NCBI RefSeq assembly: GCF_014648655.1
Contig: NZ_BMRN01000038.1
Span: 1 to 64,000, forward strand
DNA: 64,000 bases
Direction of reading: 5' to 3'
Source of the DNA: Streptomyces atratus
GTDB lineage: Bacteria; Actinomycetota; Actinomycetes; Streptomycetales; Streptomycetaceae
In this document: one piece after another, positions 7,902 to 16,574 of the stretch
Numbering within the stretch: position 1 is the stretch's first letter
How the letters are laid out: every line of letters starts with the position of its first letter
Notes under the pieces: generated by a model
Seen by the model: only the letters and a program-made list of their open reading frames with translations
Told to the model about the DNA's origin: nothing
The model's database searches: none
Position numbers and translations under genes: made by a program

Positions 7902-9099
7902 TCAACCCTGCTTGAGGTCAAGCCCTGCCGTGGAGGTGCGGGCGGTGTTCCGGCTCTCGGAAGCCTTGAGGGCGAGCAGCGCCGCCTCGATTCCGCTGTT
8001 GAACGACACCTCGCTGAGCAGTCCGGGCGCGGCGACCTGGTCGCCCGCGAGGTAGATGCCGTTGCCGCGGTCGATGGCGGGCCGGTCGCGCCAGGTGGTG
8101 CCGGGCCGGTCGACCGCGCCGGTGCGGCCGGAGGCGAGGGCCTCGCGCCGCCATACGGTGCGCTCGCGCCAGCCCGGGTGGCCGAGGTCGAGCAGCTCCT
8201 CGGCGCGGGCGATGCCGATGGCCCGGGACTCGCCGGGAGCGAGGGGGAACTGCCCCTGGACGAGCTGCTGTCCCGCGGGCGCGAGGGTGCGGTCCTGGGC
8301 AGTGAAGCGTTCGATCCAGCCGGGGGCGTCGAGGTCGGACACGGCGAAGGCGTCGCCGCGCCGGGTGCGCAGGGCCAGGTCGATGAGCGCGGTCCGGCCG
8401 CTGTCCCAGGTCAGTGAGGGGTCGCGGAGCAGGGTGCGGGCCGCGTCGAGGGAGGTGGCGACGATCACCGGGCCCTGTCGGGTCAGGGTGCCGAGGGTGT
8501 CGGCGTCCACGCGCGCCGCCGTCTCGATCCGGACGCTGAGGTTCCAGGCGCGGGCTGCCATCCGGTCGATGACCTGTGCCCAGCCGCCGACGGGGTAGCG
8601 GGCCTCGGGCGGCAGTGCGGTGGCGCGGCGCAGCCGTTCCTGGACGAACGCGGCGGAGAGCGCACCGGGGTCGTGGTGGTAGAGCGCGACGGCGGCGTAG
8701 TGCGCGGCCGCGCGGGCGCCCGCCTCGCCGGCCTGTCCGGTGGCCCAGGTGCGGAAGTCGGTGTCGACGGGGGCCTGTTCGGCGCGGCGGCGGGCGAGGC
8801 GGAGGAGGGCGAGGGGTGGGGTACGGCGCAGGGTGCCGTCGAGGCGGAAGCGGAGCCGTGCGCCTTCGAGGGGCGGGACGGTGGCGACGGGGCCCAGGAG
8901 GTTGCGCCGGTCGAGCCAGGTCCAGTGCGGTCCGCGGCGGTAGAGGGCGTGGGGTGCGGTACGGGCCTTCGGCGGTCCTGGCCCGTCCGCCCAGGGTGTG
9001 GTGGGCCTCGTGGACGGTCACCAGGGCGCCGGACTCGGCGGCGGTGATCGCTGCGGTGAACCCGGCGAGGCCGCCGCCGATGATGTGGATGCGCTGCAT
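7902..9099 (-). pseudogene. FAD-dependent oxidoreductase (protoporphyrinogen oxidase/phytoene desaturase-like), frameshifted
   Basis: The N-terminus MQRIHIIGGGLAGFTAAITA, with HEAHHTLGGRART, is a standard FAD-binding start, but this frame loses homology after about residue 48. The rest of the protein, from HALYRRGPHWTWL to the C-terminal GNGIYLAGDQVAAPGLLSE, is in another frame. The switch lies near 8951-8957, where GPYRT is followed directly by PHALY; homologues have a few more residues there, so a small out-of-frame deletion is likely. It is either a recent pseudogene or a sequencing error. The substrate is unknown. Confidence 0.8.
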
Positions 9100-9209
9100 G
9101 GTCCCGGTCTCCTTCGCTGAAGGGCGCTGCTGTGTACGGGACGGCTCGCGGCGCTGGTTTGTGACATCGGTGAGGGGACGTTGTCAGTGGGGTGGGTCAC
9201 GATGGGGGC

Positions 9210-9887
9210 ATGGCGCGCAGCAGCAGGAAGACGGACACGATCGCGGTGGCACGGCGGCCGGAGGTGCGGCTCCCGCCGCTCGTTCCGTACGACGGGGGAG
9301 GACTGGAGCCGGACGGGGACTACGACGGTGTGCGGTTCGACGGGACGGATCTCGCCGACGAGTCGGGTCCGGGGGCCCGTTTCATGGACTGCGCGCTGGA
9401 CGGCTGCGCACTGGACCGTACGGAGCTGGTCAGGGCCCGCTTCATCGACTCGGTGCTGACGGGCGTACGGGGTGTGGGCACCGATCTCGCGGGGGCGTCG
9501 CTGCGCGATGTGGAGGTGGTGGACGCACGGCTGGGCGGGGTGCAGTTGCACGGTGCGGTGCTGGAGCGGGTGCTGGTGCGCGGCGGGAAGATCGACTACC
9601 TGAATCTGCGGAAGGCGCGGCTGAAGGACGTGGTGTTCGAGGGCTGTGTGCTGTCCGAGCCGGATTTCGGGGATGCGCAGCTGGTGCGGGTGGAGTTCCG
9701 CGACTGTGTGCTGAAGCGGGCCGACTTCAGTTCCGTACGGATGGAGTCGGTGGATCTGCGGACGGTAGCGGAGCTGGACATCGCCCGCGGGGTGGAGCGG
9801 CTGGCGGGTGCGGTGATCAGCCCGTCACAGCTGATGGAGCTGGCCCCGGCGTTCGCGGCGCAGATCGGGGTGCGGGTGGAGGCGTAG
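9210..9887 (+). CDS. pentapeptide-repeat protein
   Basis: 225 aa. From residue about 45 onward every fifth residue is Leu/Phe with A/C/D before it (for example FDGTDLADES, FMDCALDGCALDRTELVRARF), giving a right-handed beta-helix. Such proteins can mimic DNA and protect gyrase or act as scaffolds, but most have no known role. ATG 9210 is used; an upstream ATG at 9192 lacks a ribosome binding site. It is divergent from the frameshifted oxidoreductase. Confidence 0.8.
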   Translation: MARSSRKTDTIAVARRPEVRLPPLVPYDGGGLEPDGDYDGVRFDGTDLADESGPGARFMDCALDGCALDRTELVRARFIDSVLTGVRGVGTDLAGASLRDVEVVDARLGGVQLHGAVLERVLVRGGKIDYLNLRKARLKDVVFEGCVLSEPDFGDAQLVRVEFRDCVLKRADFSSVRMESVDLRTVAELDIARGVERLAGAVISPSQLMELAPAFAAQIGVRVEA

Positions 9888-9902
9888 CCCGCCGGGGCCG
9901 GG

Positions 9903-10400
9903 TCAGATACGGGGGAAGCGGGCCTGGAGGTCCCAGATCACCGGGTTGTCGGCGAGCCCTTCGTGCATGTCGGCGAGGTCGGCGATCAGGTCGTGCAGGA
10001 AGTCGCGGGCCTCGCGGCGCAGCAGCGAGTGGCTGAAGGTGAGCGGGGGTTCGTCGCCGGGCATCCAGTCGGCCTCGACGTCGACCCAGCCGAAGCGGCG
10101 CTCGAAGAGCATCCGGTCGGACGACTCGGTGAAGTCCAGCTCGGCGAACTGCCGCCGGTGCGAGCGGTTGCCGCGCGGGTCCTGGTCGATCTGTTCGACG
10201 ATGTCGCACAGCGCCCACGCGAAGTCGAGCACCGGCACCCATCCCCAGGCTGTGGACACTTCGCGGTCCGCCTTGGTGTCCGCGAGGTAGACGTCCCCGG
10301 AGAACAGATCGTGCCGCAGGGCGTGGACGTCCGCGCGGCGGTAGTCGGTCTGCGGGGGATCGGGGAAGCGTCGGGAGAGGGAGTAGCCGATGTCGAGCAC
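9903..10400 (-). CDS. conserved protein of unknown function
   Basis: 165 aa, no signal peptide or membrane segment, acidic and rich in Asp/Arg. The start reads MLDIGYSLSRRFPDPPQTDY and an internal acidic segment VPVLDFAWALCDIVEQIDQD may be helical. Codon bias is typical of the genome, so it is a real gene. It looks like a Streptomyces-specific cytoplasmic family. It converges on the pentapeptide-repeat gene. I do not recognise a function. Confidence 0.7.
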   Translation of the reverse strand: MLDIGYSLSRRFPDPPQTDYRRADVHALRHDLFSGDVYLADTKADREVSTAWGWVPVLDFAWALCDIVEQIDQDPRGNRSHRRQFAELDFTESSDRMLFERRFGWVDVEADWMPGDEPPLTFSHSLLRREARDFLHDLIADLADMHEGLADNPVIWDLQARFPRI

Positions 10401-10491
10401 AGTTCGATGGTGTCATGCCCGGTGACGGGGGCCGACACGATCGGGTGGGGCCGCTGCGCGGCAGGGCCCCACGAGTCCGGCAGGACATGGA

Positions 10492-11118
10492 CTAGGGCAG
10501 CAGCCGCTGCTCCTTCGCCACGGCTACGGCGCCCGCGCGGGTGTCGACGCCGAGCTTGTCGTAGATGCGGCCCAGGTGGGTCTTGACCGTGGCCTCGCTG
10601 ATGAACAGGGCGCGGGCGATGTCCCGGTTGCCCAGGCCCTGGGAGAGCTGGGCGAGGATGTCGAGTTCGCGGTCGGTGAGGGTGGGCAGGGGCTTGCGCA
10701 TCCGGGCCATGACGCGGCTGGCCACGGGCGGGGAGAGCGTGGTGCGGCCCTGGGCGGCCGAGCGGATCGCGGCGAAGAGCTCCTCCGGGCGTTCGGCCTT
10801 CAGCAGGTAGCCGGTGGCGCCCGCCTCGATGGCGCGGGTGATGTCGGCGTCCGTGTCGTACGTGGTGAGGACCAGTACGTGGACGCCGGTGGCGGCGATG
10901 CGGCGGGTGGCCTCGACGCCGTCGATGCCCTCGCCGAGCTGGAGGTCCATCAGGACGACGTCCGGGGTGAGCTTGGCTGCCAGGGCGACGGCCTCCTCGC
11001 CGCTGCCGGCCTCGCCGACGACCTCGATGTCCGGTTCGCTGCCGAGGAGGGCGAGCAGCCCTGCGCGTACGACGGCATGGTCGTCGCAGAGCAGGATGCG
11101 TACGGGCGGCGCGGTCAT
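10492..11118 (-). CDS. senR: response regulator SenR (NarL/LuxR type)
   Basis: 208 aa. Receiver domain at residues 1-120 with acidic pocket DD (12-13), phospho-acceptor D58 (VVLMDLQLG) and conserved K in YLLKAE; C-terminal LuxR-type HTH (LTDRELDILAQLSQGLGNRD, VKTHLGRIYDKLGV). It is translationally coupled to the kinase by an ATGA overlap. The order regulator-kinase with a divergent HbpS gene is the arrangement described for SenS-SenR-HbpS of S. reticuli, where SenR activates redox-protective genes such as catalase-peroxidase. Orthology is inferred from gene order and domains. Confidence 0.85.
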   Translation of the reverse strand: MTAPPVRILLCDDHAVVRAGLLALLGSEPDIEVVGEAGSGEEAVALAAKLTPDVVLMDLQLGEGIDGVEATRRIAATGVHVLVLTTYDTDADITRAIEAGATGYLLKAERPEELFAAIRSAAQGRTTLSPPVASRVMARMRKPLPTLTDRELDILAQLSQGLGNRDIARALFISEATVKTHLGRIYDKLGVDTRAGAVAVAKEQRLLP

Positions 11119-12449
11119 GCGGGGGCCTCCGGGGCGGTCGTCGGTGCGGGTGCGGGCGTGAGGGGGACGGCGGCGGACAGGACCGTACCCTCGCCGGGGG
11201 CCGACTCGATCGTCAGCGTGCCGCCGAGCTGGTGCAGCCTGGCGCGCATCGCGGGCAGCCCGTGGCCGCGTACGCCGCCGGTGGGTCCGGTGAGCTCGGC
11301 GGGTGCGAAGCCCTGGCCGTTGTCGGCGATGTCCAGGACGATCCGGTCGTCGAGACGGGTCAGCGTCAGCGCCGCCTCCGTCGCGTGTGCGTGTTCCTTC
11401 ACATTCGCCAGTGCGCCCTGCGCGATGCGCAGGAGCGCCGACTGCACCCGGTCGGGCAGCGCGGTGTGCTGCTCTCCCTCCACATGGCAGCGGACGGTGA
11501 GCCGCCCCTGCGCCGTCTCGCGTGCGGCCAGTGCGTGCAGGGCCGCCTCCAGGCCGCCGCCCTCCGCGAGATCGGCCGGGGCCAGGTCGTGGACGAAGCG
11601 GCGGGCCTCGGCGAGATTGCGTTCCGCGATGCCCGTTGCCGTACGGACATGGCGGCGGGCCGTCGCCGGGTCGGCGTCCCACGTGCGGTCGGCGGCCTGG
11701 AGCAGCATCTGCTGGCTGGACAGGCCCTGTGCGAGGGTGTCGTGGATCTCCATCGAGAGCCGCTGGCGTTCGGCGAGGGTTCCTTCGCGGCGCTCGGTGG
11801 CGGCCAGTTCGCGGCGGGTGCGCAGCAGGTCGTCGATCAGTTCGCCCTGCCGCTCGGACAGTTCGTGCTGACGCGCGGCCTGACGCTGCATATGGACGAA
11901 GACCGCCGTCGCGACCGCCGCCACCGCGGGCGGAGCGAGCACCAGGTTCGGGTCGAAACCGTCGGCCAGCCGCAGCTGCGCGGCGACGACGAACACGGTG
12001 AGCAGGGCGACGAGCGCGAGTGCGGCGCGTGGCGGAAGGATCCGCAGCCCGGTGTAGAACAGCGGGACCGCGCACCACGCGAAGCTCGGCGCGAGGACGA
12101 CCAGCACCATCCATACGGCGACCAGCACCCCCAGCCACACCACGCTGCGCGGCGTCGGACGCGAACCGAGCACCGGCCCGAGCACGTACAGCACGGCCAG
12201 GGCGACGGAGAGCGCGATGATCCACGGGGTGCGGTCCTCGCCCGGGTGCCGCAGCAGGAAGCGGGCGAGCGAGGCGCCGAGCAGCAGGAAGAACGCGGCG
12301 TGCATCAGGAGCGCGAGCCATCGGGCATCCGGGTCGCCGGTCCCGGTTGCTCCGTTCCTGCTCCCGCCGAAGGCGCCGGTCCGCCCTGTCACGGTGCCGT
12401 CGGTCCGCCCCGTGACCGTGCCGGGTGCCGGTCGGGTTCGGTGCTCCAC
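11115..12449 (-). CDS. senS: sensor histidine kinase SenS
   Basis: 444 aa. About five membrane helices occupy roughly residues 45-190 (LALLMHAAFFLLLGASLARF, WIIALSVALAVLYVLGPVLG, VVWLGVLVAVWMVLVVLAP). A HisKA_3 dimerisation domain follows with the H-box MEIHDTLAQGLSSQQ, then a C-terminal ATPase domain with DNGQGF. This is the NarL-type kinase architecture of SenS, which senses haem and oxidative stress through extracellular HbpS. The start is uncertain: GTG 12449 follows GAGGGGC, whereas in-frame starts at 12473 or 12500 would lengthen the N-terminus. Confidence 0.85.
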   Translation of the reverse strand: MEHRTRPAPGTVTGRTDGTVTGRTGAFGGSRNGATGTGDPDARWLALLMHAAFFLLLGASLARFLLRHPGEDRTPWIIALSVALAVLYVLGPVLGSRPTPRSVVWLGVLVAVWMVLVVLAPSFAWCAVPLFYTGLRILPPRAALALVALLTVFVVAAQLRLADGFDPNLVLAPPAVAAVATAVFVHMQRQAARQHELSERQGELIDDLLRTRRELAATERREGTLAERQRLSMEIHDTLAQGLSSQQMLLQAADRTWDADPATARRHVRTATGIAERNLAEARRFVHDLAPADLAEGGGLEAALHALAARETAQGRLTVRCHVEGEQHTALPDRVQSALLRIAQGALANVKEHAHATEAALTLTRLDDRIVLDIADNGQGFAPAELTGPTGGVRGHGLPAMRARLHQLGGTLTIESAPGEGTVLSAAVPLTPAPAPTTAPEAPA

Positions 12450-12504
12450 CTCGTGCCCCTCGCTCCTCACCATCGGCGCTGCTGACCTGCACAGATACAT
12501 CCAT

Positions 12505-12521
12505 GGTCACCCCGGATGACC
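12505..12521. promoter_or_regulatory. palindrome in senS-hbpS intergenic region, candidate SenR operator
   Basis: GGTCACCCCGGATGACC is a 17-bp near-perfect palindrome (14 of 16 non-central bases symmetric) placed between the divergent senS and hbpS genes. SenR is known to bind this intergenic region in S. reticuli, but its exact motif is not recalled, so the assignment rests on location and symmetry. Confidence 0.4.
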
Positions 12522-12676
12522 ACCCCCGCATCAACCGATCGGCCGATGGGGCCGTCGGCCGTACCGCGCGTGGCGTCGAGCCGGTTCGTCGACCGTACGG
12601 CGCCGGATGCGGCCGGAGGATCGATGACAGAGCCGAACAAGCTCATCCGCCGACCCCGCTGCTGAAGGAGCCCACC

Positions 12677-13234
12677 ATGAAGAAGCTGTCGCTGCGCACT
12701 CGCGTCCTGACCGGTGCCGTTGCCGCTGCCGCCCTCGGCGCCGGAACCTTCGGTGCCATGTCCGCCAACGCCTCCGCCCCGGCTGCCGCACCCGCTGCCG
12801 CCGTCAAGGCCGACACCGCGAACCAGAATCTCCAGCAGACCACCCACCTGACCGTGGCCGCCGCCACCAAGGCCGCGCAGGCCGCGCTCGACGCCGCGGA
12901 GAACGAGAACCAGCGCGTCTCCGTCGCCGTCGTCGACCGCAACGGGAACACCGTCGTGACGCTGCGCGGCGACGGCGCAGGCCCGCAGGCGTACGAGTCG
13001 GCCGTGAAGAAGGCGTACACCGCCGTCTCCTGGAACGCGCCCACCTCCGAGCTGGCCAAGCGCCTGGAGCAGGCCCCGAACCTCAAGGACATCCCCGGCA
13101 CCCTGTTCCTCGCGGGCGGTGCCCCGGTGCAGGTCAAGGGCGCCCCGGTGGCGGGCATCGGAGTGGCCGGGGCCCCCAGCGGCGACCTCGACGAGAAGTT
13201 CGCGAAGGCCGGCGTCGCCACTCTCGCGAAGTAA
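12677..13234 (+). CDS. hbpS: extracellular haem-binding redox sensor HbpS (GlcG/DUF336 family)
   Basis: 185 aa. A clear signal peptide (MKKLSLRTRVLTGAVAAAAL, cleavage near ANASA) precedes an Ala/Pro linker and a GlcG/HbpS domain (about 60-185) with VSVAVVDRNGNTVVTLRGDG and PVAGIGVAGAPSGDLDE. In S. reticuli HbpS binds haem and iron outside the cell and modulates SenS in response to oxidative stress. GAAGGAG lies six bases upstream of the ATG. The next gene encodes a metallopeptidase with its own probable leaderless promoter. Confidence 0.88.
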   Translation: MKKLSLRTRVLTGAVAAAALGAGTFGAMSANASAPAAAPAAAVKADTANQNLQQTTHLTVAAATKAAQAALDAAENENQRVSVAVVDRNGNTVVTLRGDGAGPQAYESAVKKAYTAVSWNAPTSELAKRLEQAPNLKDIPGTLFLAGGAPVQVKGAPVAGIGVAGAPSGDLDEKFAKAGVATLAK

Positions 13235-13279
13235 GACCGACCGGCGTGCCCGCACAAGCGCATTCAGACATTTCGCACC

Positions 13280-13285
13280 TAGGAT
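13280..13285 (+). promoter_or_regulatory. candidate -10 (TAGGAT) for a leaderless transcript
   Basis: TAGGAT ends seven bases before the GTG start of the M1 peptidase, and no ribosome binding site precedes that GTG. This spacing predicts transcription starting at the start codon. No good -35 is visible. Confidence 0.45.
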
Positions 13286-13292
13286 CACTTGT

Positions 13293-14705
13293 GTGGATCA
13301 GCGAACATCTGTACGTCGAACCGCACGCGCCGCCCTCGCCCTGCTGGTTCTGACGACGCCCACGGCCTGCACCGGCGGTACCGGCGGTGTCGAAGGCACC
13401 CCCGGTGCCGCCGGTCTGCGCGACCCGTACTTCCCGAAGCTCGGCAACGGCGGCTACGACGTCACGCACTACGACCTCGCCCTCGACGTCGACCCGGCCG
13501 CCCACCGTCTGCACGGCACCGCCACGATCACCGCGCGCGCCACCCAGGACCTCAGCGCCTTCAACCTCGACCTCGCCGGGCTCACCGTGCGGTCCGCGAC
13601 GGTCGAGGGCCGTCCTGCCGCAGTCAACCGGGCGGGGCACGAGCTGACGCTGCGCCCCGACGCCGAGATCGAGAGCCGGCTCCACAAGGGCAGGACATTC
13701 CGTACGGTCGTCCGCTACTCCGGCTCCCCGCAGACCCTCACCGACCCCGACGAGTCGAAGGAGGGCTGGCTGAGGACCGCGGACGGATCGGTCGCGCTCG
13801 GTGAGCCGACCGGTTCCATGGCCTGGTTCCCCGGCAACAACTACCCGAGCGACAAGGCGTCGTACGACATCACCGTGACCGTTCCCAAGAACCTGACGGC
13901 CGTCTCCAACGGCGAGCTGACATCCCGCAGCACCTCGGGTACCACCACCACGTACCACTGGCACACCATCGAACCTATGGCGAGCTATCTCGCGACGGTC
14001 GCCATCGGCCGCTTCGACACGAAGGCGTCGACCACCCCGGACGGCATCAAGGTGTTCACCGCCGCGGACTCGAAGGTGGCGGCGGACAGCGCGCGGATTC
14101 TCGCCAGGGTTCCCGAGATCGTGAAATGGGAAGCGGAGCGTTTCGGCCCGTACCCCTTCTCCGCCACGGGCGCGATCGTCGGGCGTCCGGGGGACGCCGG
14201 ATATGCGCTGGAGACCCAGAACCGGCCGTACTTCCCGGGGCCGCCGGACGCCGGGCTGCTCGTCCACGAGATGGCCCACCAGTGGTTCGGGGACTCCGTC
14301 ACGCCCGAGAGCTGGCGGGACATGTGGCTCAACGAGGGCTTCGCGACCTACGCGGAGTGGCTGTGGGAGGCCGACCACGGGGGCGACCCGGTCCAGAAAC
14401 GGTTCGACGCAGCCTTCGACGACGACAACTGGGCCTTTCCGCCCGCCGATCCGCCGACCGCCGCGGACATCTCGCAGGCGCCGGTGTACGGGCGCGGGGC
14501 GGTGGTCATCCACAAGATCCGGCGGGCCGTGGGCGACGACAAGCGTTTCTTCGCGCTCGTCAGGGGCTGGACGCGGGCCCACCGGCACGGCAACGCCTCG
14601 ACCGCCGACTTCACCGCCTATGTGGAGAAGGCGACCGGTCAGGATCTGACGGCGCTGTGGAACACCTGGCTGTACGGCAGGAGCCGGCCCGCCTCGAAGG
14701 GCTGA
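13293..14705 (+). CDS. M1-family metallopeptidase, lipoprotein
   Basis: 470 aa. The N-terminus has Arg residues, the hydrophobic stretch ALALLVLTTP and Cys in a lipobox-like TPTAC, suggesting a lipid-anchored extracellular enzyme. A beta-sandwich N-terminal domain (YDVTHYDLALDVDPAAHRLH) is followed by the catalytic domain with zinc motif HEMAHQWFGD and third ligand in WLNEGFATYAEW (HExxH-x18-E). The GAMEN-like exopeptidase motif is altered to ALETQN. It likely trims peptides outside the membrane. It lacks the C-terminal helical domain of full-length aminopeptidase N, as do many Streptomyces homologues. Confidence 0.87.
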   Translation: MDQRTSVRRTARAALALLVLTTPTACTGGTGGVEGTPGAAGLRDPYFPKLGNGGYDVTHYDLALDVDPAAHRLHGTATITARATQDLSAFNLDLAGLTVRSATVEGRPAAVNRAGHELTLRPDAEIESRLHKGRTFRTVVRYSGSPQTLTDPDESKEGWLRTADGSVALGEPTGSMAWFPGNNYPSDKASYDITVTVPKNLTAVSNGELTSRSTSGTTTTYHWHTIEPMASYLATVAIGRFDTKASTTPDGIKVFTAADSKVAADSARILARVPEIVKWEAERFGPYPFSATGAIVGRPGDAGYALETQNRPYFPGPPDAGLLVHEMAHQWFGDSVTPESWRDMWLNEGFATYAEWLWEADHGGDPVQKRFDAAFDDDNWAFPPADPPTAADISQAPVYGRGAVVIHKIRRAVGDDKRFFALVRGWTRAHRHGNASTADFTAYVEKATGQDLTALWNTWLYGRSRPASKG

Positions 14706-14730
14706 CCGGCTCCCGCGTCCAGCAGTGGGG

Positions 14731-16311
14731 CTACTTCACATTGACGCCGCTCCAGGCGGCGTCGACTGCCGCGAGCTCGGCGCTGTCCGCCCCGTACAGG
14801 TCGGTCGCCGCCTTCTCGGTCGCCGTGCGGGCGGCCGCGTAGTCGGTGGTCGACGTCATGTACTCGGAGAGGGCCTTGTACCAGATCTGGACGGCCTTGT
14901 CCCGGCCGATGCCGGTGACCGTCGAGCCGTCGATGGTCGGGGAGTCGTAGTCGACGCCGTTGATCGTCTTCGCGCCGCTGCCCTCGGACAGCAGGTAGAA
15001 GAAGTGGTTGGCGACTCCGGAGGAGTAGTGCACGTCGAGGTCGCCGACGCTGCTGTCCCAGTAGTCCGCGGAGCCGCCGTCCTTGCTGGGCTTGTCCATG
15101 TAGCGCAGCGGGGTGCCGTCGCCGTTGATGTCGATCTTCTCGCCGATGAGGTAGTCGCCGACGTCCGTGCTGTTGTCGGCGGCGAACTCCACCGAGGTGC
15201 CGAGGATGTCGCTGGTCGCCTCGTTCAGGCCGCCGGACTCCCCGACGTAGTCGAGGTTGGCGGTGGCCGCGGTCAGGCCGTGGCTCATCTCGTGGCCCGC
15301 GACGTCGAGAGCGGTGAGGGCGCTCTTGTTGTCGGCGCCGTCGCCGTACGTCATGCAGAAGCAGCTGTCGTCCCAGAACGCGTTGACGTACCCGTCGCCG
15401 TAGTGGACCCGCGAGTACGCGGCCTTGCCGTCACCGGCGATGCCGTCGCGGCCGAACGCCGACTTGTAGAAGTCCCAGGTCTGCGCGGCACCGTAGGCGG
15501 CGTCGACGGCGGCGGTCTGGCGGTCGTTGCCGGTGCCGTCGCCCCAGGTGTCGTCGTCGTCCGTGACGAGGTCACCGGTGCCGCTCTCGCCCTGGTTGAG
15601 GTCGTACGTCTTGTGGCCGCCGCGGTCGCCGTCGGTCAGCTCGAAACCGGAGCCGGCCGCGGAGGTCGTCAGGTCGACCTGGCCGCTGTACTGGCTGTTG
15701 CCGACGCCGGTCTCGATCGCCTCGTAGCTCTGGAGCTTCTTGCCGGTGGTCGCGTCGGTGATGACGTGCAGCCTGCTCGGCGTGCCGTCCTTCTGCACCC
15801 CGGTCTTCACCGTCTCGAAGGCGAGGACAGGCTTGCCGCCGCCCGCCCAGATCACCTTGCGGGCACTGGCCGCGGTCTTGATCCCCGCCGTCGTCGAGGG
15901 CACGGATATCCGGGCCCCGGTCGCCTTGGTGACGCCCTTGAGCTTTCCGCTGCGGGCGGTGTGGGTGACGAGGTCGCCGCCGATGACCGGGAGGCCGGCG
16001 TAGGTGCGCTCGTAGCGGGTGTGGACGGTGCCGTCGGCGTCCTTGATCACATCACGGGCGATCAGCTTCTCCTGGCTGCCGAGCCCGAGGGAGTCGGCGG
16101 TCGAAGAGGCGTCGGACTGCGCCGACTTGATGGCGGCTGTGCGCTGCGAGGCGCTGTTCGCGCCGAAGGGGGCGGCGCTGCGAGAGGCGGAGGGAGCGTC
16201 ATTGCCGTTGTCCGGCACGGCGTTTGCCGCACCGGTCTGGACGCCGACGACGACCATCGCGGCCACGGCGGCCAGGGCTGCGGCGCGACGGGTGTTCATG
16301 TGGGGGGTCAT
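14731..16311 (-). CDS. secreted M4 (thermolysin-like) neutral metalloprotease, copy 1
   Basis: 526 aa. Signal peptide (RRAAALAAVAAMVVVGVQTG, cleavage near ANA), then FTP and PepSY propeptide domains (about 60-200) that act as chaperone and inhibitor. The catalytic domain has the zinc motif GHEMSHGL and the third ligand in GGLNEATSDI; a C-terminal helical domain follows. It should be exported as a zymogen and self-processed. ATG 16311 follows GGAGA. The next gene upstream is a paralogue with the same layout, and both share an upstream motif. Confidence 0.92.
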   Translation of the reverse strand: MTPHMNTRRAAALAAVAAMVVVGVQTGAANAVPDNGNDAPSASRSAAPFGANSASQRTAAIKSAQSDASSTADSLGLGSQEKLIARDVIKDADGTVHTRYERTYAGLPVIGGDLVTHTARSGKLKGVTKATGARISVPSTTAGIKTAASARKVIWAGGGKPVLAFETVKTGVQKDGTPSRLHVITDATTGKKLQSYEAIETGVGNSQYSGQVDLTTSAAGSGFELTDGDRGGHKTYDLNQGESGTGDLVTDDDDTWGDGTGNDRQTAAVDAAYGAAQTWDFYKSAFGRDGIAGDGKAAYSRVHYGDGYVNAFWDDSCFCMTYGDGADNKSALTALDVAGHEMSHGLTAATANLDYVGESGGLNEATSDILGTSVEFAADNSTDVGDYLIGEKIDINGDGTPLRYMDKPSKDGGSADYWDSSVGDLDVHYSSGVANHFFYLLSEGSGAKTINGVDYDSPTIDGSTVTGIGRDKAVQIWYKALSEYMTSTTDYAAARTATEKAATDLYGADSAELAAVDAAWSGVNVK

Positions 16312-16408
16312 GCGTTCTCCGTTGCTCGTTCCGTGGGGGGTTACGAGCCCAGAGCGTGCCACCGAATGAGCGACATTGACGGTGTACTAACAAATGCCTC
16401 ACATTTTT

Positions 16409-16427
16409 TTGACCACTTCTTGTCCGA
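16409..16427 (-). promoter_or_regulatory. shared upstream motif, M4 protease copy 1
   Basis: On the plus strand this reads TTGACCA-CT-TCTTGTCCGA, identical in 17 of 19 bases to a sequence before the second M4 gene and at almost the same distance (about 95 bases) from the start codon. The surrounding DNA is not similar, which suggests a retained operator or activator site. Confidence 0.5.
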
Positions 16428-16574
16428 ATGAGATGCGCTTGTGTTCGTTATTTGGCGGAGTCCGATAGTGACGGCGGCCCTGAACTCCGCGCGCGGAAAC
16501 GCCGCGCACGGCTCCGGCGGTGCGGAGCATGTGCGCGGCGCGAGGCATTCCGCGGGATCGGCCCGAATGGCGTA

